Positions 7,877 through 17,120 of a DNA stretch of 64,000 nt are shown in pieces. Source of the DNA: Dyella caseinilytica (GTDB lineage: Bacteria; Pseudomonadota; Gammaproteobacteria; Xanthomonadales; Rhodanobacteraceae); assembly GCF_016865235.1 (NCBI RefSeq), contig NZ_CP064030.1, positions 2,976,001 to 3,040,000 of the forward strand, written 5' to 3'. The notes under the pieces were generated by a model. It was not told the DNA's origin, searched no databases, and worked only from the letters and a program-made list of their open reading frames with translations. The translations under genes were made by a program, and so were the position numbers. The number at the start of each line of letters is the position of its first letter. Positions within the stretch are counted from its first letter, which is position 1.

Positions 7877-8836
7877 TCACGAGGATTGCTCAGTTTCGCG
7901 CAGAAACAGGTCTAGCGCCTCGCTGGAGCGCTCCAGCAGCCCCACTTTTTCCGGGTCCAGCACCCGGGCGTCCAGTTCGCTGCGCAGCCAGGTGATCTGC
8001 CGCTTGGCAAGCTGGCGAGTGGCGAAGATGCCCCGATCGCGCAGTTCCGAGGCCCCGTAGGCGCCATCCAGATGTTCCCAGGCTTGGCGGTAACCCACTG
8101 CGCGAATGGCTGGCAGATCGGGCTGCAGATCGCCCCGCTGACGCAAGGCCCGTACCTCGTCGAGCAGGCCCTGCTGAAGCATGGCCTCGAAACGATGGGC
8201 GATACGGGCGTGCAGTGGGGCTCGCTCCTGCGGCAGCAGGGCCAGCTTGAGCACTCGCCAGGGGAAAGGCTGCCCCCTTCCACCCTGTTGCTGAGCGCTG
8301 AGTGGCTGCCCGGTCAGGGTGATCACCTCCAGGGCACGCTGGATGCGCTGGACATCGTTGGGCTTGATGCGTTCGGCCGCGGGCGGATCGAGTTCGGCCA
8401 GCCGCCGATGCATTCCATCCCACCCGATCGCAGCGGCTTCTTCAGCCAGTTGGGCGCGCGTTTCGGGATCGGCCTCCGGCAGGCTCGACAGACCGCGTTG
8501 CAGGGCGCGGAAATAAAGGCCGGTACCACCCACCAGCAGAGGTACTTTTCCGATGTCGCGCAAGCGCTGCATGGCCACCTGCGCATCCGCGCTGAAGTCG
8601 GCAGCGGAGTAAGGTTGGGCAGGATCGCGGATATCGATGAGCTCGTGCGGATAGCGCGCCAAAGTCGCAGCATCCGGTTTGGCGCTACCGATATCCAGAC
8701 CGCGATACACCAGCGCCGAATCGACACTGATCAAGCCGAGTGGAAAACGTTCGCTCAGCGCACAGGCGAGCGCAGTCTTGCCCGATGCAGTCGGGCCCAT
8801 CAGGAATATGGCGAGCGGACGGCGATCGACAGGCAT
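7877..8836 (-). CDS. miaA: tRNA dimethylallyltransferase MiaA
   Basis: The protein has 319 residues with P-loop GPTASGKT at residues 14-21, followed by SVDSALVYRGLDIGSAKP, DIRDPAQPYSAADF and GGTGLYFRAL. It transfers the dimethylallyl group to A37 of tRNAs reading UNN codons. It heads the minus-strand miaA-hfq-hflX block with a 153-bp gap before hfq. The start at 8836 sits at the expected distance from the P-loop. Confidence 0.97.
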   Translation of the reverse strand: MPVDRRPLAIFLMGPTASGKTALACALSERFPLGLISVDSALVYRGLDIGSAKPDAATLARYPHELIDIRDPAQPYSAADFSADAQVAMQRLRDIGKVPLLVGGTGLYFRALQRGLSSLPEADPETRAQLAEEAAAIGWDGMHRRLAELDPPAAERIKPNDVQRIQRALEVITLTGQPLSAQQQGGRGQPFPWRVLKLALLPQERAPLHARIAHRFEAMLQQGLLDEVRALRQRGDLQPDLPAIRAVGYRQAWEHLDGAYGASELRDRGIFATRQLAKRQITWLRSELDARVLDPEKVGLLERSSEALDLFLRETEQSS

Positions 8837-8963
8837 CGACGTATTCTATGTGATCGCTTGCAACTTGTTCCCACGGCATTTGTCGATCATCGGGTGTGCA
8901 CTGGATAACCCCCGGTGCGTTGATACCCGCACGACCTCGTCTCACTGCAAAGACCTCATCCTC

Positions 8964-9686
8964 ATGCTGCTCATGAAACTTTCTCGCTCGTCATGCTTGT
9001 GGCTTACCGCCGGTTTGCTGGTTGCCGGCCATGCTTTTGCACAGAGCACCTCATCGGCCGGACCTGATTTCAACGGTATCTGGCAACTCAACGACAAGCA
9101 AAGCGACAGCGCCGCGGACATCACCGCACGTTTGCGCGCGGAAAAGCACCGAGAGGAAGCCCCTTCATCGAGCCCAGCCAGCGCGAGTTCAAGCGCTGCA
9201 CCCGCAAATTCGTCCAACAGTAGTGGCGGGCACGGCGGCGGACGCGGCATGGGTGGTGGCGGTGGTATGGGAGGAGGCATGGGTGGCGGCCGACATGGCG
9301 GCGGCAACCACAGCAGCCAGGATTCGAGCAGCGACAAGAGCACGCCGAAGAAAGATCCCACACCGCCACTGCTTGCCAACGACTCCCTGCTCAACGTGCA
9401 ACAGACCAGCAAGGGCATGCAGGTTGACTACAACAACACCGATCGCCTCGACACCAAGTTCGACGGCGTCACCCGACAGTCGCTCAGCGGCAGTGCCCAA
9501 GTGCAAACGCAGCAGTCGACGGACGGCATGCAGATATCGATGCAGTTCGACGACGGCACCCAGTTGGATCAGACCTGGGTGCGCTCGCCTGACGGCCATC
9601 ATCTGACGGTGACGGAAACCTGGACGACGAATGAGGTGAAGGAACCTATCGTGTTCAAGCGGACGTATGACCGCCTGGATCTTTAA
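8964..9686 (+). CDS. Exported Gly-rich protein of unknown function
   Basis: The protein has 240 residues from MLLMKLSRSSCLWLTAGLLV with a signal peptide ending HAFAQS. A short conserved-looking block (PDFNGIWQLNDKQSDSAADI) follows. Then comes a Ser/Ala linker and a Gly/Met/His-rich segment (about residues 90-120, GGHGGGRGMGGGG type). The C-terminal domain of about 110 residues is predicted rich in beta strands (QTSKGMQVDYNNTD, QTWVRSPDGHHLTVTETW). The longer frame upstream overlaps antisense miaA and is not credible. The function is not recognised; the His/Met/Gly stretch might bind metal. Confidence 0.7.
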   Translation: MLLMKLSRSSCLWLTAGLLVAGHAFAQSTSSAGPDFNGIWQLNDKQSDSAADITARLRAEKHREEAPSSSPASASSSAAPANSSNSSGGHGGGRGMGGGGGMGGGMGGGRHGGGNHSSQDSSSDKSTPKKDPTPPLLANDSLLNVQQTSKGMQVDYNNTDRLDTKFDGVTRQSLSGSAQVQTQQSTDGMQISMQFDDGTQLDQTWVRSPDGHHLTVTETWTTNEVKEPIVFKRTYDRLDL

Positions 9687-9705
9687 TCTCGGCTTACCAC
9701 ATAGC

Positions 9706-9786
9706 CCGTCGTCCCGGCGCAGGCCGGGACCCAGTGACTTTATGTGTAACGAAGACACTAGGCCCCGGCCTGCGCCGGGACGACGG
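9706..9786. repeat. Perfect 23-bp inverted repeat (REP-like)
   Basis: Arms 9706-9728 and 9764-9786 are exact reverse complements (CCGTCGTCCCGGCGCAGGCC...) with a 35-nt loop. The element lies just after the stop of the exported Gly-rich gene. It shares the GTC(A/G)TYCCSGCG core with palindromes at 16181 and 23235. It is probably a family of dispersed palindromes that also ends transcripts. Confidence 0.8.
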
Positions 9787-9868
9787 CACAGTTGGTGGCT
9801 TTCGTACAAGCCCTTGCACTCGACACCGATGCCGCAGCGCGTCAAGGCATGTCCCATACCCGCAGTTC

Positions 9869-9874
9869 TATAAT
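9869..9874 (+). promoter_or_regulatory. Candidate -10 box ahead of tdh
   Basis: TATAAT lies 57 bp upstream of the tdh ATG and is followed by TGGCGG. No good TTGACA is present 17 bp upstream. A similar TACAATTGG occurs ahead of kbl near 14930, so the two threonine-degradation genes may share promoter style. Confidence 0.35.
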
Positions 9875-9930
9875 TGGCGGATTACGTTCCCTCCCCCGCC
9901 CGCTTTTGGATGTGCCCCATGCCGCAAACG

Positions 9931-10953
9931 ATGAAAGCCCTGGTCAAGCGCCACGCCGAGAAAGGTATCTGGATGGAAGAGGTGCCGGTACCGGAAGTCG
10001 GCCCGAACGAGGTGCTGATCAAACTCGAGAAGACCGCGATCTGCGGCACCGACCTGCACATCTACAAGTGGGACGAATGGTCCCAGCGCACCATCAAGCC
10101 CGGCCTCACCATCGGCCATGAATTCGTCGGCCGCATCGTGGAAATCGGCCCGGGCGTCACTGGCTACAAGATCGGTGACCGCGTATCGGCCGAAGGCCAT
10201 ATTGTTTGCGGCCACTGCCGCAACTGCCGCGCCGGCCGCCAGCATCTGTGCCCGAATACCGTGGGCATCGGCGTGAACCGCAATGGCGCGTTCGCCGAAT
10301 ACATGAGCATGCCGGCCTCCAACCTGTGGCCGATTCCGGATCAGATTCCCTCTGAACTGGCCGCGTTCTTCGATCCCTATGGCAACGCCGCGCACTGCGC
10401 GCTGGAGTTCGACATGGTCGGCGAGGACGTGCTGATCACCGGTGCCGGCCCCATCGGCATCATCGCCGCCGGCATCGCCAAGCACGTCGGCGCGCGCAAC
10501 GTGGTGGTCACCGACGTCAACGACTATCGCCTCAAGCTCGCTGCCGATATGGGCGCGACACGCGTGGTGAACGTGGCGAACCAGTCGCTGAAAGACGTGA
10601 TGAAAGACCTGCATATGGAAGGCTTCGACGTAGGTCTGGAAATGAGCGGCAACCAGCGCGCCTTCAACGACATGCTTGACTGCATGTATCACGGTGGCAG
10701 GATCGCGCTGCTGGGCATCCTGCCCAAGGGCGCCGGCATCGACTGGGACCGGGTGATCTTCAAGGGCCTTACCCTGCAAGGTATCTACGGTCGCCGCATG
10801 TACGAGACTTGGTACAAGATGACCCAGATGGTACTCACCGGCTTCCCGCTGCAGAAGGTGCTGACGCACCAGATCCACATCGACGACTTCCAGAAGGGTT
10901 TCGACCTGATGGACGCGGGCACCTGCGGCAAGGTCGTCTGTTCCTGGCATTGA
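9931..10953 (+). CDS. tdh: L-threonine 3-dehydrogenase
   Basis: The protein has 340 residues. It is a zinc medium-chain dehydrogenase that oxidises threonine to 2-amino-3-ketobutyrate with NAD+. Visible are TAICGTDLHIY with the catalytic Cys, GHEFVG, and the structural-zinc cysteines in CGHCRNCRAGRQHLC. The Rossmann motif GAGPIG and the GRRMYETWYKM block are also present. The start MKALVK is chosen because the length then matches the family; MPQTMKAL at 9919 is possible. Its partner kbl lies 4 kb downstream on the same strand, separated by a large DUF748 gene. Confidence 0.95.
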   Translation: MKALVKRHAEKGIWMEEVPVPEVGPNEVLIKLEKTAICGTDLHIYKWDEWSQRTIKPGLTIGHEFVGRIVEIGPGVTGYKIGDRVSAEGHIVCGHCRNCRAGRQHLCPNTVGIGVNRNGAFAEYMSMPASNLWPIPDQIPSELAAFFDPYGNAAHCALEFDMVGEDVLITGAGPIGIIAAGIAKHVGARNVVVTDVNDYRLKLAADMGATRVVNVANQSLKDVMKDLHMEGFDVGLEMSGNQRAFNDMLDCMYHGGRIALLGILPKGAGIDWDRVIFKGLTLQGIYGRRMYETWYKMTQMVLTGFPLQKVLTHQIHIDDFQKGFDLMDAGTCGKVVCSWH

Positions 10954-11178
10954 ACATGGCTTTGCGCTCGCCTCCTCTCCCCTTTGGGGAGAGGATCAAG
11001 GCAGCTCAACACATCTGCAGACGTTGACGTTACGTAAACACTTACAACAACACTGCGCAATCTCCTACGCCGCACGCTACACTTCCCCCGGGCGTGCCGA
11101 CATGAGTTCCTAGCTTGGGTAAGTGCACGGTTTCCGCCGTGCACGGTCGGTCCGCGATGTCACGGGAGCATCGACGGC

Positions 11179-14100
11179 ATGGCAAACCGGAACGCATCAC
11201 CCAAGGCGGTCATGGACGCCGGGCGCGAACACGCAGTACGTCTCTATCGATCGCGCGGCTTGCGCATCACGGCACTGGTGCTGGTCATTTTCCTGGCCCT
11301 GCTTGGCCTATTTGGCTTCTTTATCGCGCCGGGCATCATCAAGAGCCAGTTGGAGAAACAACTCAGCGCTCAACTGGATCGCCCGGTAAGCATCGGCGCG
11401 ATTCACGTCAATCCCTACACCTTGCGCGTAGCGGTGGACAAGCTGCACATCGGCGAGCGCGACGGCACTTCACCTTTCGTTGACATTGACAATCTGGTGG
11501 TCAATGCCTCCTGGGGCTCGGTGTTCCGCATGGCGCCGGTGCTGGACGAACTGTCGGTGGTGCATCCGCAGATCCATATCACGCGCACCGGGCCGCAGCA
11601 GTTCAATTTCACCGACATCGTGCAGAAGTTTGCTTCCAAGCCGGCTGCGCCGAATGCACCGCCCGCCCGCTTTGCGGTTTCCAACATCAGCGTGCATAAC
11701 GGCGATATCACGCTTGACGATAAGGTGCTGAACGCCACGCATCGCGTCGACCAGCTGGAAATCGGCATTCCGTTCCTGGCCAATCTGCCGCATGACACTG
11801 ACATCTTTGTGCAGCCGCTGCTGGCCATGCAGGTCGATGGCAGTCCACTGCGTATTCAGGGCCAGACCAAACCTTTTGCGAACAGCCACGAATCGGTGAT
11901 CAGCTTCACGCTGGATCATCTGGATCTAGCCAAGTACCTGGGTTATGTCCCCGAGCCCTTACCTGCGAATATTCCCAGCGGTTTGTTGACCGGCAAACTC
12001 GATCTGCACTTCATCGACACCCAACCCAACCAGCAATTGCTGTTGCAAGGTCAATTGCAGGTCGACAACTTCGCGATGACCACGCACGACAACGCGCCGA
12101 TGCTCGAGCTTGGCCACGGCACGGCGACGATGGACGATGTGCAGCCGCTACTGTCGCGCTATCACCTTGGCACCATCCAGCTCGACCAGGCCAAGCTTCA
12201 TTACACGAAACTACCCGGCGGCAAGACCAATTTCGACGCCCTGCTCGGCAAGGACAAGCCGCCGGCACCACCCGGCACGCCGCCGACCGATGCCTTGATC
12301 GGGACGCTGGCGTTGCAAAACAGCGTGCTCGACTACGCCGACCGCAGCGGCCCCACGCCTGCGCAACTCACGCTGGACAACCTGCACGGCAGCATCCGCA
12401 ATTTGTCCACGGTATCGGCACAGCCAAGCACCATCGACCTGAGTTCTGGCCTTGCCGGCGGCAATCTGCACGCAACCGGCAATCTGTTCATGAGCACCAG
12501 TCGCTTCAATGGCGAAATCAGCGCGAACAGCGCAGGTGTACAGCCGCTGCTTGCGATGGCACCACCCATGCTGAATGCGGAAATCGCCAGCGGAACCCTC
12601 GACGCTGACATGCACCTATTGGTCGACTGGAGCAAGACGCTCACGCTGACCATGGACAACAGCAAGCTCGCGGCCAACAACGTGGCACTGGAGCAGCGCG
12701 GTCGCAAGCCGGTGGCCTGGCAGGCGCTCAACGTCGATATCAATCATCTCGACCTCGACAACAGCGTGGCGCAGTTGGGCAATGTCACCGTGCAAGGACT
12801 GAAGATCGATGCCCGCCGCCTTAAGAATGGCAGCGTCGATCTCACCAACCTGATGAAGTCCTCGCCATCGCATGGCAAGCAGGCAGCCTCGCCATCCTGG
12901 CACTGGAACATTGCGCACCTGAGCATCGATGGCAGCACCTTTGCGCTGACCGATCCCAGCCTGCCAGGCAAGGATGGACGCATCGAGGTAAAGGCCGATA
13001 AGTTCGGCCTGGACAGCCTGTCCGACAACATGCACAAGCCGATCAAGCTCGATCTGGCCGGCAGCATAGGTAGCGGCAAGTTTCACGTCGACGGCAATGT
13101 GAAGCCGGAGCCGGCGGATGCGGATCTGCGCATCCAGGCCACACGCCTGAACGTGGCGCCCTTTGCATCATTGGTGAACGTACCGTTGAACGTACGTCTC
13201 GACAGCGCATTGCTCAGCGCCAATGGCCGCGCCCGTTACCGGGATCGCAAGCCGTCGCCGCTGATCAGTTATCAGGGCCGCATGGTGCTTGGCCGCGTGC
13301 GTGTGTTGGACAAGGTCACCAACGACAACTTCCTGAGCTGGAACTCACTTGCCGCCAGCGGCATGAAAGTGCGCATGGGTGAAGGCGCGCCACAGGTGGA
13401 TATCGGCGGCCTTGCGCTCAACGATTTCTACGCGCGCGTGATCATCAATGCCAACGGCCGCATCAATGTGCAGGATGTCGTGTCCAATCCTGCGCAAGCA
13501 CCTGTATCGGTAACGCGCGCTGAAAACGGTCCGGCCCCGCCGGCTCCGACCAATACGTCGCCACCTGCGGCGACAACCGCTCCGGCGGTCAGTTCATCCG
13601 CGGCACTGGCTTCGGCCAGCAGCGTTGCAGCCCCGCCCGCGCAAATCCATATCGGACAAATCACGCTGGCGAACGGCAACCTCAATTACACCGATAACTT
13701 CATCAAGCCGAACTACACCGCCAACATTACCCAGCTCGCGGGCAAAATCGGCGCATTCGGCACCGATACCAGCACCACACCAGCGGACGTCACCTTGCAA
13801 GGTTCGCTGGACAACAACTCGCCCGTGGACATCAACGGCACGATCAATCCGCTGACGCCGGTCGCATTCCTGGACATCAAGGCCAACGCGAACGATGTCG
13901 AGCTGACACATCTGACGCCCTACTCCGGCAAATACGCCGGTTACCCCATCATCAAGGGGCGTCTGACCATGGATGTGCACTACCAGCTCGATCAGGGCAA
14001 GTTGAATGCCGACAACCACATCGTGCTCAAGCAACTCACCTTCGGCGACCGCCTGGAAGGCCCGGGTATCAGTCACTTGCCGGTGAAGCTGGCCGTGGCG

Positions 14101-14826
14101 CTATTGAAGGATTCCGACGGCAACATCGACATCCATGTGCCGGTGTCCGGCTCGCTCAATGATCCGAAGTTCAGCCTCGGCGGCGTGATCTGGCAGGCGT
14201 TCGTCAATCTCATCAAGCGCGCAGTGACCGCGCCATTCCGTTTACTCGCTTCGGCGGTGGGCGGCGGCGACCAGCAGGATCTGGGTTATGTGGAATTCGC
14301 GCCAGGTTCGGATGTGCTGGACAAGGAAGCCGATGACCGCCTGGCCAAGATTGTCGACATACTCAACAAAAAGTCTGCGCTGAAACTCGACATCACTGGC
14401 CGCACTGATCCGGCGTTTGACGAAAACGGCCTGCGCACCGTGATGGTCGACCAGATGGTGCAAAAAGAAGAAGCCGACGATATCGGTACCGAAGCAGCCA
14501 AGGCGGCTCCGGTGAAACCGGGTACCGACGACTACAACAAATACCTGGCCAAGGCGTACAAGCACGCTGACTTCAAGAAGCCGCGCGACTTCATCGGCAT
14601 GACCAAATCGCAGCCGCCGGATGTGATGATCAAGTTGATGGAAACCAATGTGCCCGTGGACCAGGACGCGCTGCGCCATCTGGCCGAACGCCGCGCCGAT
14701 GCGGTGCGGCAATACATGCACGGCAAGATCGATGACGGCCGCGTGTTCGTGCTGGCTCCCAAGCTCGATGCGAAAGGTATCGACGATAAGGGCAAGACGA
14801 CACGGGATGATTTCGGCTTGCACTGA
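11179..14826 (+). CDS. Large DUF748 / AsmA-like envelope protein
   Basis: The protein has 1215 residues. One N-terminal transmembrane helix (about residues 29-50, ALVLVIFLALLGLFGFFI) is followed by a very long periplasmic region. That region starts with the AsmA-type pattern IIKSQLEKQLSAQLDRPVSIGAIHVNPYTL and continues with repeating short beta segments. A Pro/Ala/Ser-rich linker lies at about 770-815. A C-terminal segment (VEFAPGSDVLDKEADDRLAKIV, LDITGRTDP) recalls the OmpA-like end of DUF748 proteins. Such proteins are thought to bridge the inner and outer membranes, possibly for lipid traffic; the role here is inferred. Confidence 0.85.
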   Translation: MANRNASPKAVMDAGREHAVRLYRSRGLRITALVLVIFLALLGLFGFFIAPGIIKSQLEKQLSAQLDRPVSIGAIHVNPYTLRVAVDKLHIGERDGTSPFVDIDNLVVNASWGSVFRMAPVLDELSVVHPQIHITRTGPQQFNFTDIVQKFASKPAAPNAPPARFAVSNISVHNGDITLDDKVLNATHRVDQLEIGIPFLANLPHDTDIFVQPLLAMQVDGSPLRIQGQTKPFANSHESVISFTLDHLDLAKYLGYVPEPLPANIPSGLLTGKLDLHFIDTQPNQQLLLQGQLQVDNFAMTTHDNAPMLELGHGTATMDDVQPLLSRYHLGTIQLDQAKLHYTKLPGGKTNFDALLGKDKPPAPPGTPPTDALIGTLALQNSVLDYADRSGPTPAQLTLDNLHGSIRNLSTVSAQPSTIDLSSGLAGGNLHATGNLFMSTSRFNGEISANSAGVQPLLAMAPPMLNAEIASGTLDADMHLLVDWSKTLTLTMDNSKLAANNVALEQRGRKPVAWQALNVDINHLDLDNSVAQLGNVTVQGLKIDARRLKNGSVDLTNLMKSSPSHGKQAASPSWHWNIAHLSIDGSTFALTDPSLPGKDGRIEVKADKFGLDSLSDNMHKPIKLDLAGSIGSGKFHVDGNVKPEPADADLRIQATRLNVAPFASLVNVPLNVRLDSALLSANGRARYRDRKPSPLISYQGRMVLGRVRVLDKVTNDNFLSWNSLAASGMKVRMGEGAPQVDIGGLALNDFYARVIINANGRINVQDVVSNPAQAPVSVTRAENGPAPPAPTNTSPPAATTAPAVSSSAALASASSVAAPPAQIHIGQITLANGNLNYTDNFIKPNYTANITQLAGKIGAFGTDTSTTPADVTLQGSLDNNSPVDINGTINPLTPVAFLDIKANANDVELTHLTPYSGKYAGYPIIKGRLTMDVHYQLDQGKLNADNHIVLKQLTFGDRLEGPGISHLPVKLAVALLKDSDGNIDIHVPVSGSLNDPKFSLGGVIWQAFVNLIKRAVTAPFRLLASAVGGGDQQDLGYVEFAPGSDVLDKEADDRLAKIVDILNKKSALKLDITGRTDPAFDENGLRTVMVDQMVQKEEADDIGTEAAKAAPVKPGTDDYNKYLAKAYKHADFKKPRDFIGMTKSQPPDVMIKLMETNVPVDQDALRHLAERRADAVRQYMHGKIDDGRVFVLAPKLDAKGIDDKGKTTRDDFGLH

Positions 14827-14963
14827 CGGTTACATCGCAACGCTGTGCCCCCACAGTCCACCCCTCCCCTAATGTGGGGAGGGAGCTGCCATGACGGCCC
14901 ATAGGTTTCGCAAAGCCAGCCCCCGGCTACAATTGGCTGTCTCCCCCACCGAGCTTCGTCCCC

Positions 14964-16160
14964 ATGAGCTATTCCGGCCAGGCGCGCTACGCCCAAGAAC
15001 TCGAATCCATCCGCGAACAGGGCCTGTTCAAGGCCGAGCGCATCATCACCTCGCCTCAGTCGGCCGAAATCGAGCTGGAAGGCGGCCGCAAGGTGCTGAA
15101 CTTCTGCGCCAACAACTACCTCGGCCTGGCCGATCACCCGGACGTGATCCAGGCAGCCAAAGATGCGCTCGATACCCACGGTTTCGGCATGGCCTCGGTG
15201 CGCTTCATCTGCGGCACGCAAGATCTCCACAAGCAGTTGGAAAAGAAGATTGCGGCATTCTTCGGCACTGAGGACACCATCCTTTATGCGGCGTGCTTCG
15301 ACGCCAACGGTGGCTTGTACGAGCCGCTGCTGGGCGAAGAAGACGCGATCATTTCCGATGCGCTGAACCACGCCTCGATCATCGACGGCATTCGCCTGTG
15401 CAAAGCCAAGCGCTTCCGCTATGCCAACTGCGACATGGCGGATCTGGAAGCGCAACTGAAGGCCGCTGACGCAGCAGGTGCACGCACCAAGCTGATCACC
15501 AGCGACGGCGCTTTCTCGATGGACGGCTTTATCGCGCCACTGGACCAGATCACCGCACTGGCCGCCAAATACAACGCACTGGTGCACATCGACGAGTGCC
15601 ATTGCACTGGTTTCCTCGGGCCCCACGGCCGCGGTTCCGCCGAAGTGCATGGCGTGATGGACAAGATCGACATCTTCACCGGCACGCTGGGCAAAGCACT
15701 GGGTGGCGCGCTGGGCGGTTTCACCACGGGTCGCGCGGAAGTCATCGAGATGCTGCGCCAGCGCTCACGCCCGTATCTGTTCTCCAATTCGCTGCCGCCG
15801 CACGTCGTGGCTGCGGCGATCAAGGTGTTCGACATGCTGGGCTCGGCCGGTGACTTGCGTGATCGCGTGCAGGAAAACACCCGGTATTTCCGCGAACAGA
15901 TGACCCAGGCCGGTTTCGACATCAGGCCCGGCGTGCATCCGATCGTGCCGGTGATGGTGTACGACGCCAAGAAAGCGCAGGCCATGGCCGCAGCGCTGCT
16001 TGATGAAGGCATCTACGTCACGGGCTTCTTCTACCCGGTGGTACCGCAAGGTCAGGCGCGTATCCGCACGCAGATGAGCGCCGCGCATACGCGCGAGCAT
16101 CTTGATCGGGCCATTGCGGCGTTTACCAAGGTGGGCCGCACGCTGGGCGTGATTGGCTGA
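14964..16160 (+). CDS. kbl: 2-amino-3-ketobutyrate CoA ligase (glycine C-acetyltransferase)
   Basis: The protein has 398 residues of the alpha-oxoamine synthase family using PLP. Motifs are NFCANNYLGLADHP, HGFGMASVRFICGTQ, SDALNHASIIDGIRLC, IDECHCTGFLGPHGRG and the PLP-lysine segment TGTLGKALGGALGG. It converts 2-amino-3-ketobutyrate, the product of Tdh, and CoA to glycine and acetyl-CoA. The start MSYSGQARYAQEL at 14964 gives the standard length. Confidence 0.97.
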   Translation: MSYSGQARYAQELESIREQGLFKAERIITSPQSAEIELEGGRKVLNFCANNYLGLADHPDVIQAAKDALDTHGFGMASVRFICGTQDLHKQLEKKIAAFFGTEDTILYAACFDANGGLYEPLLGEEDAIISDALNHASIIDGIRLCKAKRFRYANCDMADLEAQLKAADAAGARTKLITSDGAFSMDGFIAPLDQITALAAKYNALVHIDECHCTGFLGPHGRGSAEVHGVMDKIDIFTGTLGKALGGALGGFTTGRAEVIEMLRQRSRPYLFSNSLPPHVVAAAIKVFDMLGSAGDLRDRVQENTRYFREQMTQAGFDIRPGVHPIVPVMVYDAKKAQAMAAALLDEGIYVTGFFYPVVPQGQARIRTQMSAAHTREHLDRAIAAFTKVGRTLGVIG

Positions 16161-16180
16161 TTCGGTTGTAACCCTCAAGG

Positions 16181-16209
16181 CCGTCATTCCCGCGAAAAGG
16201 GAATGACGG
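16181..16209. repeat. Palindrome after kbl, GTCATTCC family
   Basis: Arms CCGTCATTCCC and GGGAATGACGG (11 bp) flank a 7-nt loop, 20 bp after the kbl stop. It carries the same GTCATTCC core as the large repeat at 23235 and probably forms the 3' end of the kbl transcript. Confidence 0.7.
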
Positions 16210-16311
16210 TAGTGAGGGTTATACGACCATCTCGCTGCCTGAAGCCTTTACGGCAAGTTGCTCAGATCGACGCGATAATCCCAACGTTCCGTACCCATAT
16301 TGGGGACGGCA

Positions 16312-17043
16312 TCAATAGCGCCGCAAACTCGCCACTTCGGCAACGGTCAGATGACGCCATTGCCCTTTGGCAAGTTCACCCAGCACGAGCTCTCCGATCG
16401 CCACGCGAATCAGGCGCAATACGCCGATGCTTTGTGCTTCGAGCAAGCGGCGGATGTGCCGATTGCGCCCCTCATCGAGCACGACTTCCAGCCACGCGTT
16501 TTTCTCGCCGGTACGTAGCAAGGACACGCGCCGCGCGGACAAATGTTCGCCCTTGTCGGTGACGCCCTCCATCATCCGTTCCATCACGGCTGGATCCGGA
16601 ATGGTGTCGACCTGCACGTGATAGGTCTTGTCGACGTGATAACGCGGATCGGTCAGCTGAGCTGCCCAGATGCTGTCGTTGCTCAGCAGCAGCAATCCTT
16701 CGCTGGCCTTGTCCAATCGCCCTACCGGGCCTAGCCAGGGCAAGCCTGCGTCTGACAGCAAGGCATAGACAGTATCTCTGCCGCGCTCATCGGCAGCGCT
16801 CACCACGATGCCTCGCGGCTTGTTGAGCACAATGTAGACGCGCTCCCGCGCCGAGACTGCTTCGCCATCCAGACATATACGTTGCCGCTCGGGGTCAGCC
16901 GAACGCTCTGGATCGAGCACGACTCGCCCGTCGACAGTCACCCTGCCCTCGCACACTGCCTTTTCGGCCTGACTGCGCGAGCACACGCCCAGCTTGCTGA
17001 GCATGCGTGCAAGACCAAAGCGTGGAGCGGAAGACATGGGCAT
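16312..17043 (-). CDS. rRNA pseudouridine synthase, RsuA/RluB/E/F family
   Basis: The protein has 243 residues. An N-terminal S4 RNA-binding domain (LSKLGVCSRSQAEKAVCEGRVTVDG) is followed by the catalytic domain. There VGRLDKASEGLLLLSND carries the catalytic aspartate. NKPRGIVVS, KTYHVQV and EGRNRHIRRL are further family motifs. It isomerises a specific rRNA uridine; the exact target cannot be told from sequence alone. MSSAPRF at 17037 is an alternative start. Confidence 0.92.
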   Translation of the reverse strand: MPMSSAPRFGLARMLSKLGVCSRSQAEKAVCEGRVTVDGRVVLDPERSADPERQRICLDGEAVSARERVYIVLNKPRGIVVSAADERGRDTVYALLSDAGLPWLGPVGRLDKASEGLLLLSNDSIWAAQLTDPRYHVDKTYHVQVDTIPDPAVMERMMEGVTDKGEHLSARRVSLLRTGEKNAWLEVVLDEGRNRHIRRLLEAQSIGVLRLIRVAIGELVLGELAKGQWRHLTVAEVASLRRY

Positions 17044-17073
17044 GGGGCAAGAAGATTAGCGGGCTCACAAAAG

Positions 17074-17099
17074 AAAAGCCCGGCTTTCGCCGGGCTTTT
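17074..17099 (-). terminator. Intrinsic terminator of OmpA-like gene 1
   Basis: AAAAGCCCGG-CTTTCG-CCGGGCTTTT is a perfect 10-bp stem with a U-tract on the minus strand, 22 bp after the stop codon. It is nearly symmetrical, so it can also work on the plus strand. Confidence 0.85.
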
Positions 17100-17120
17100 C
17101 CATAACGTCTTGCAGTCCGA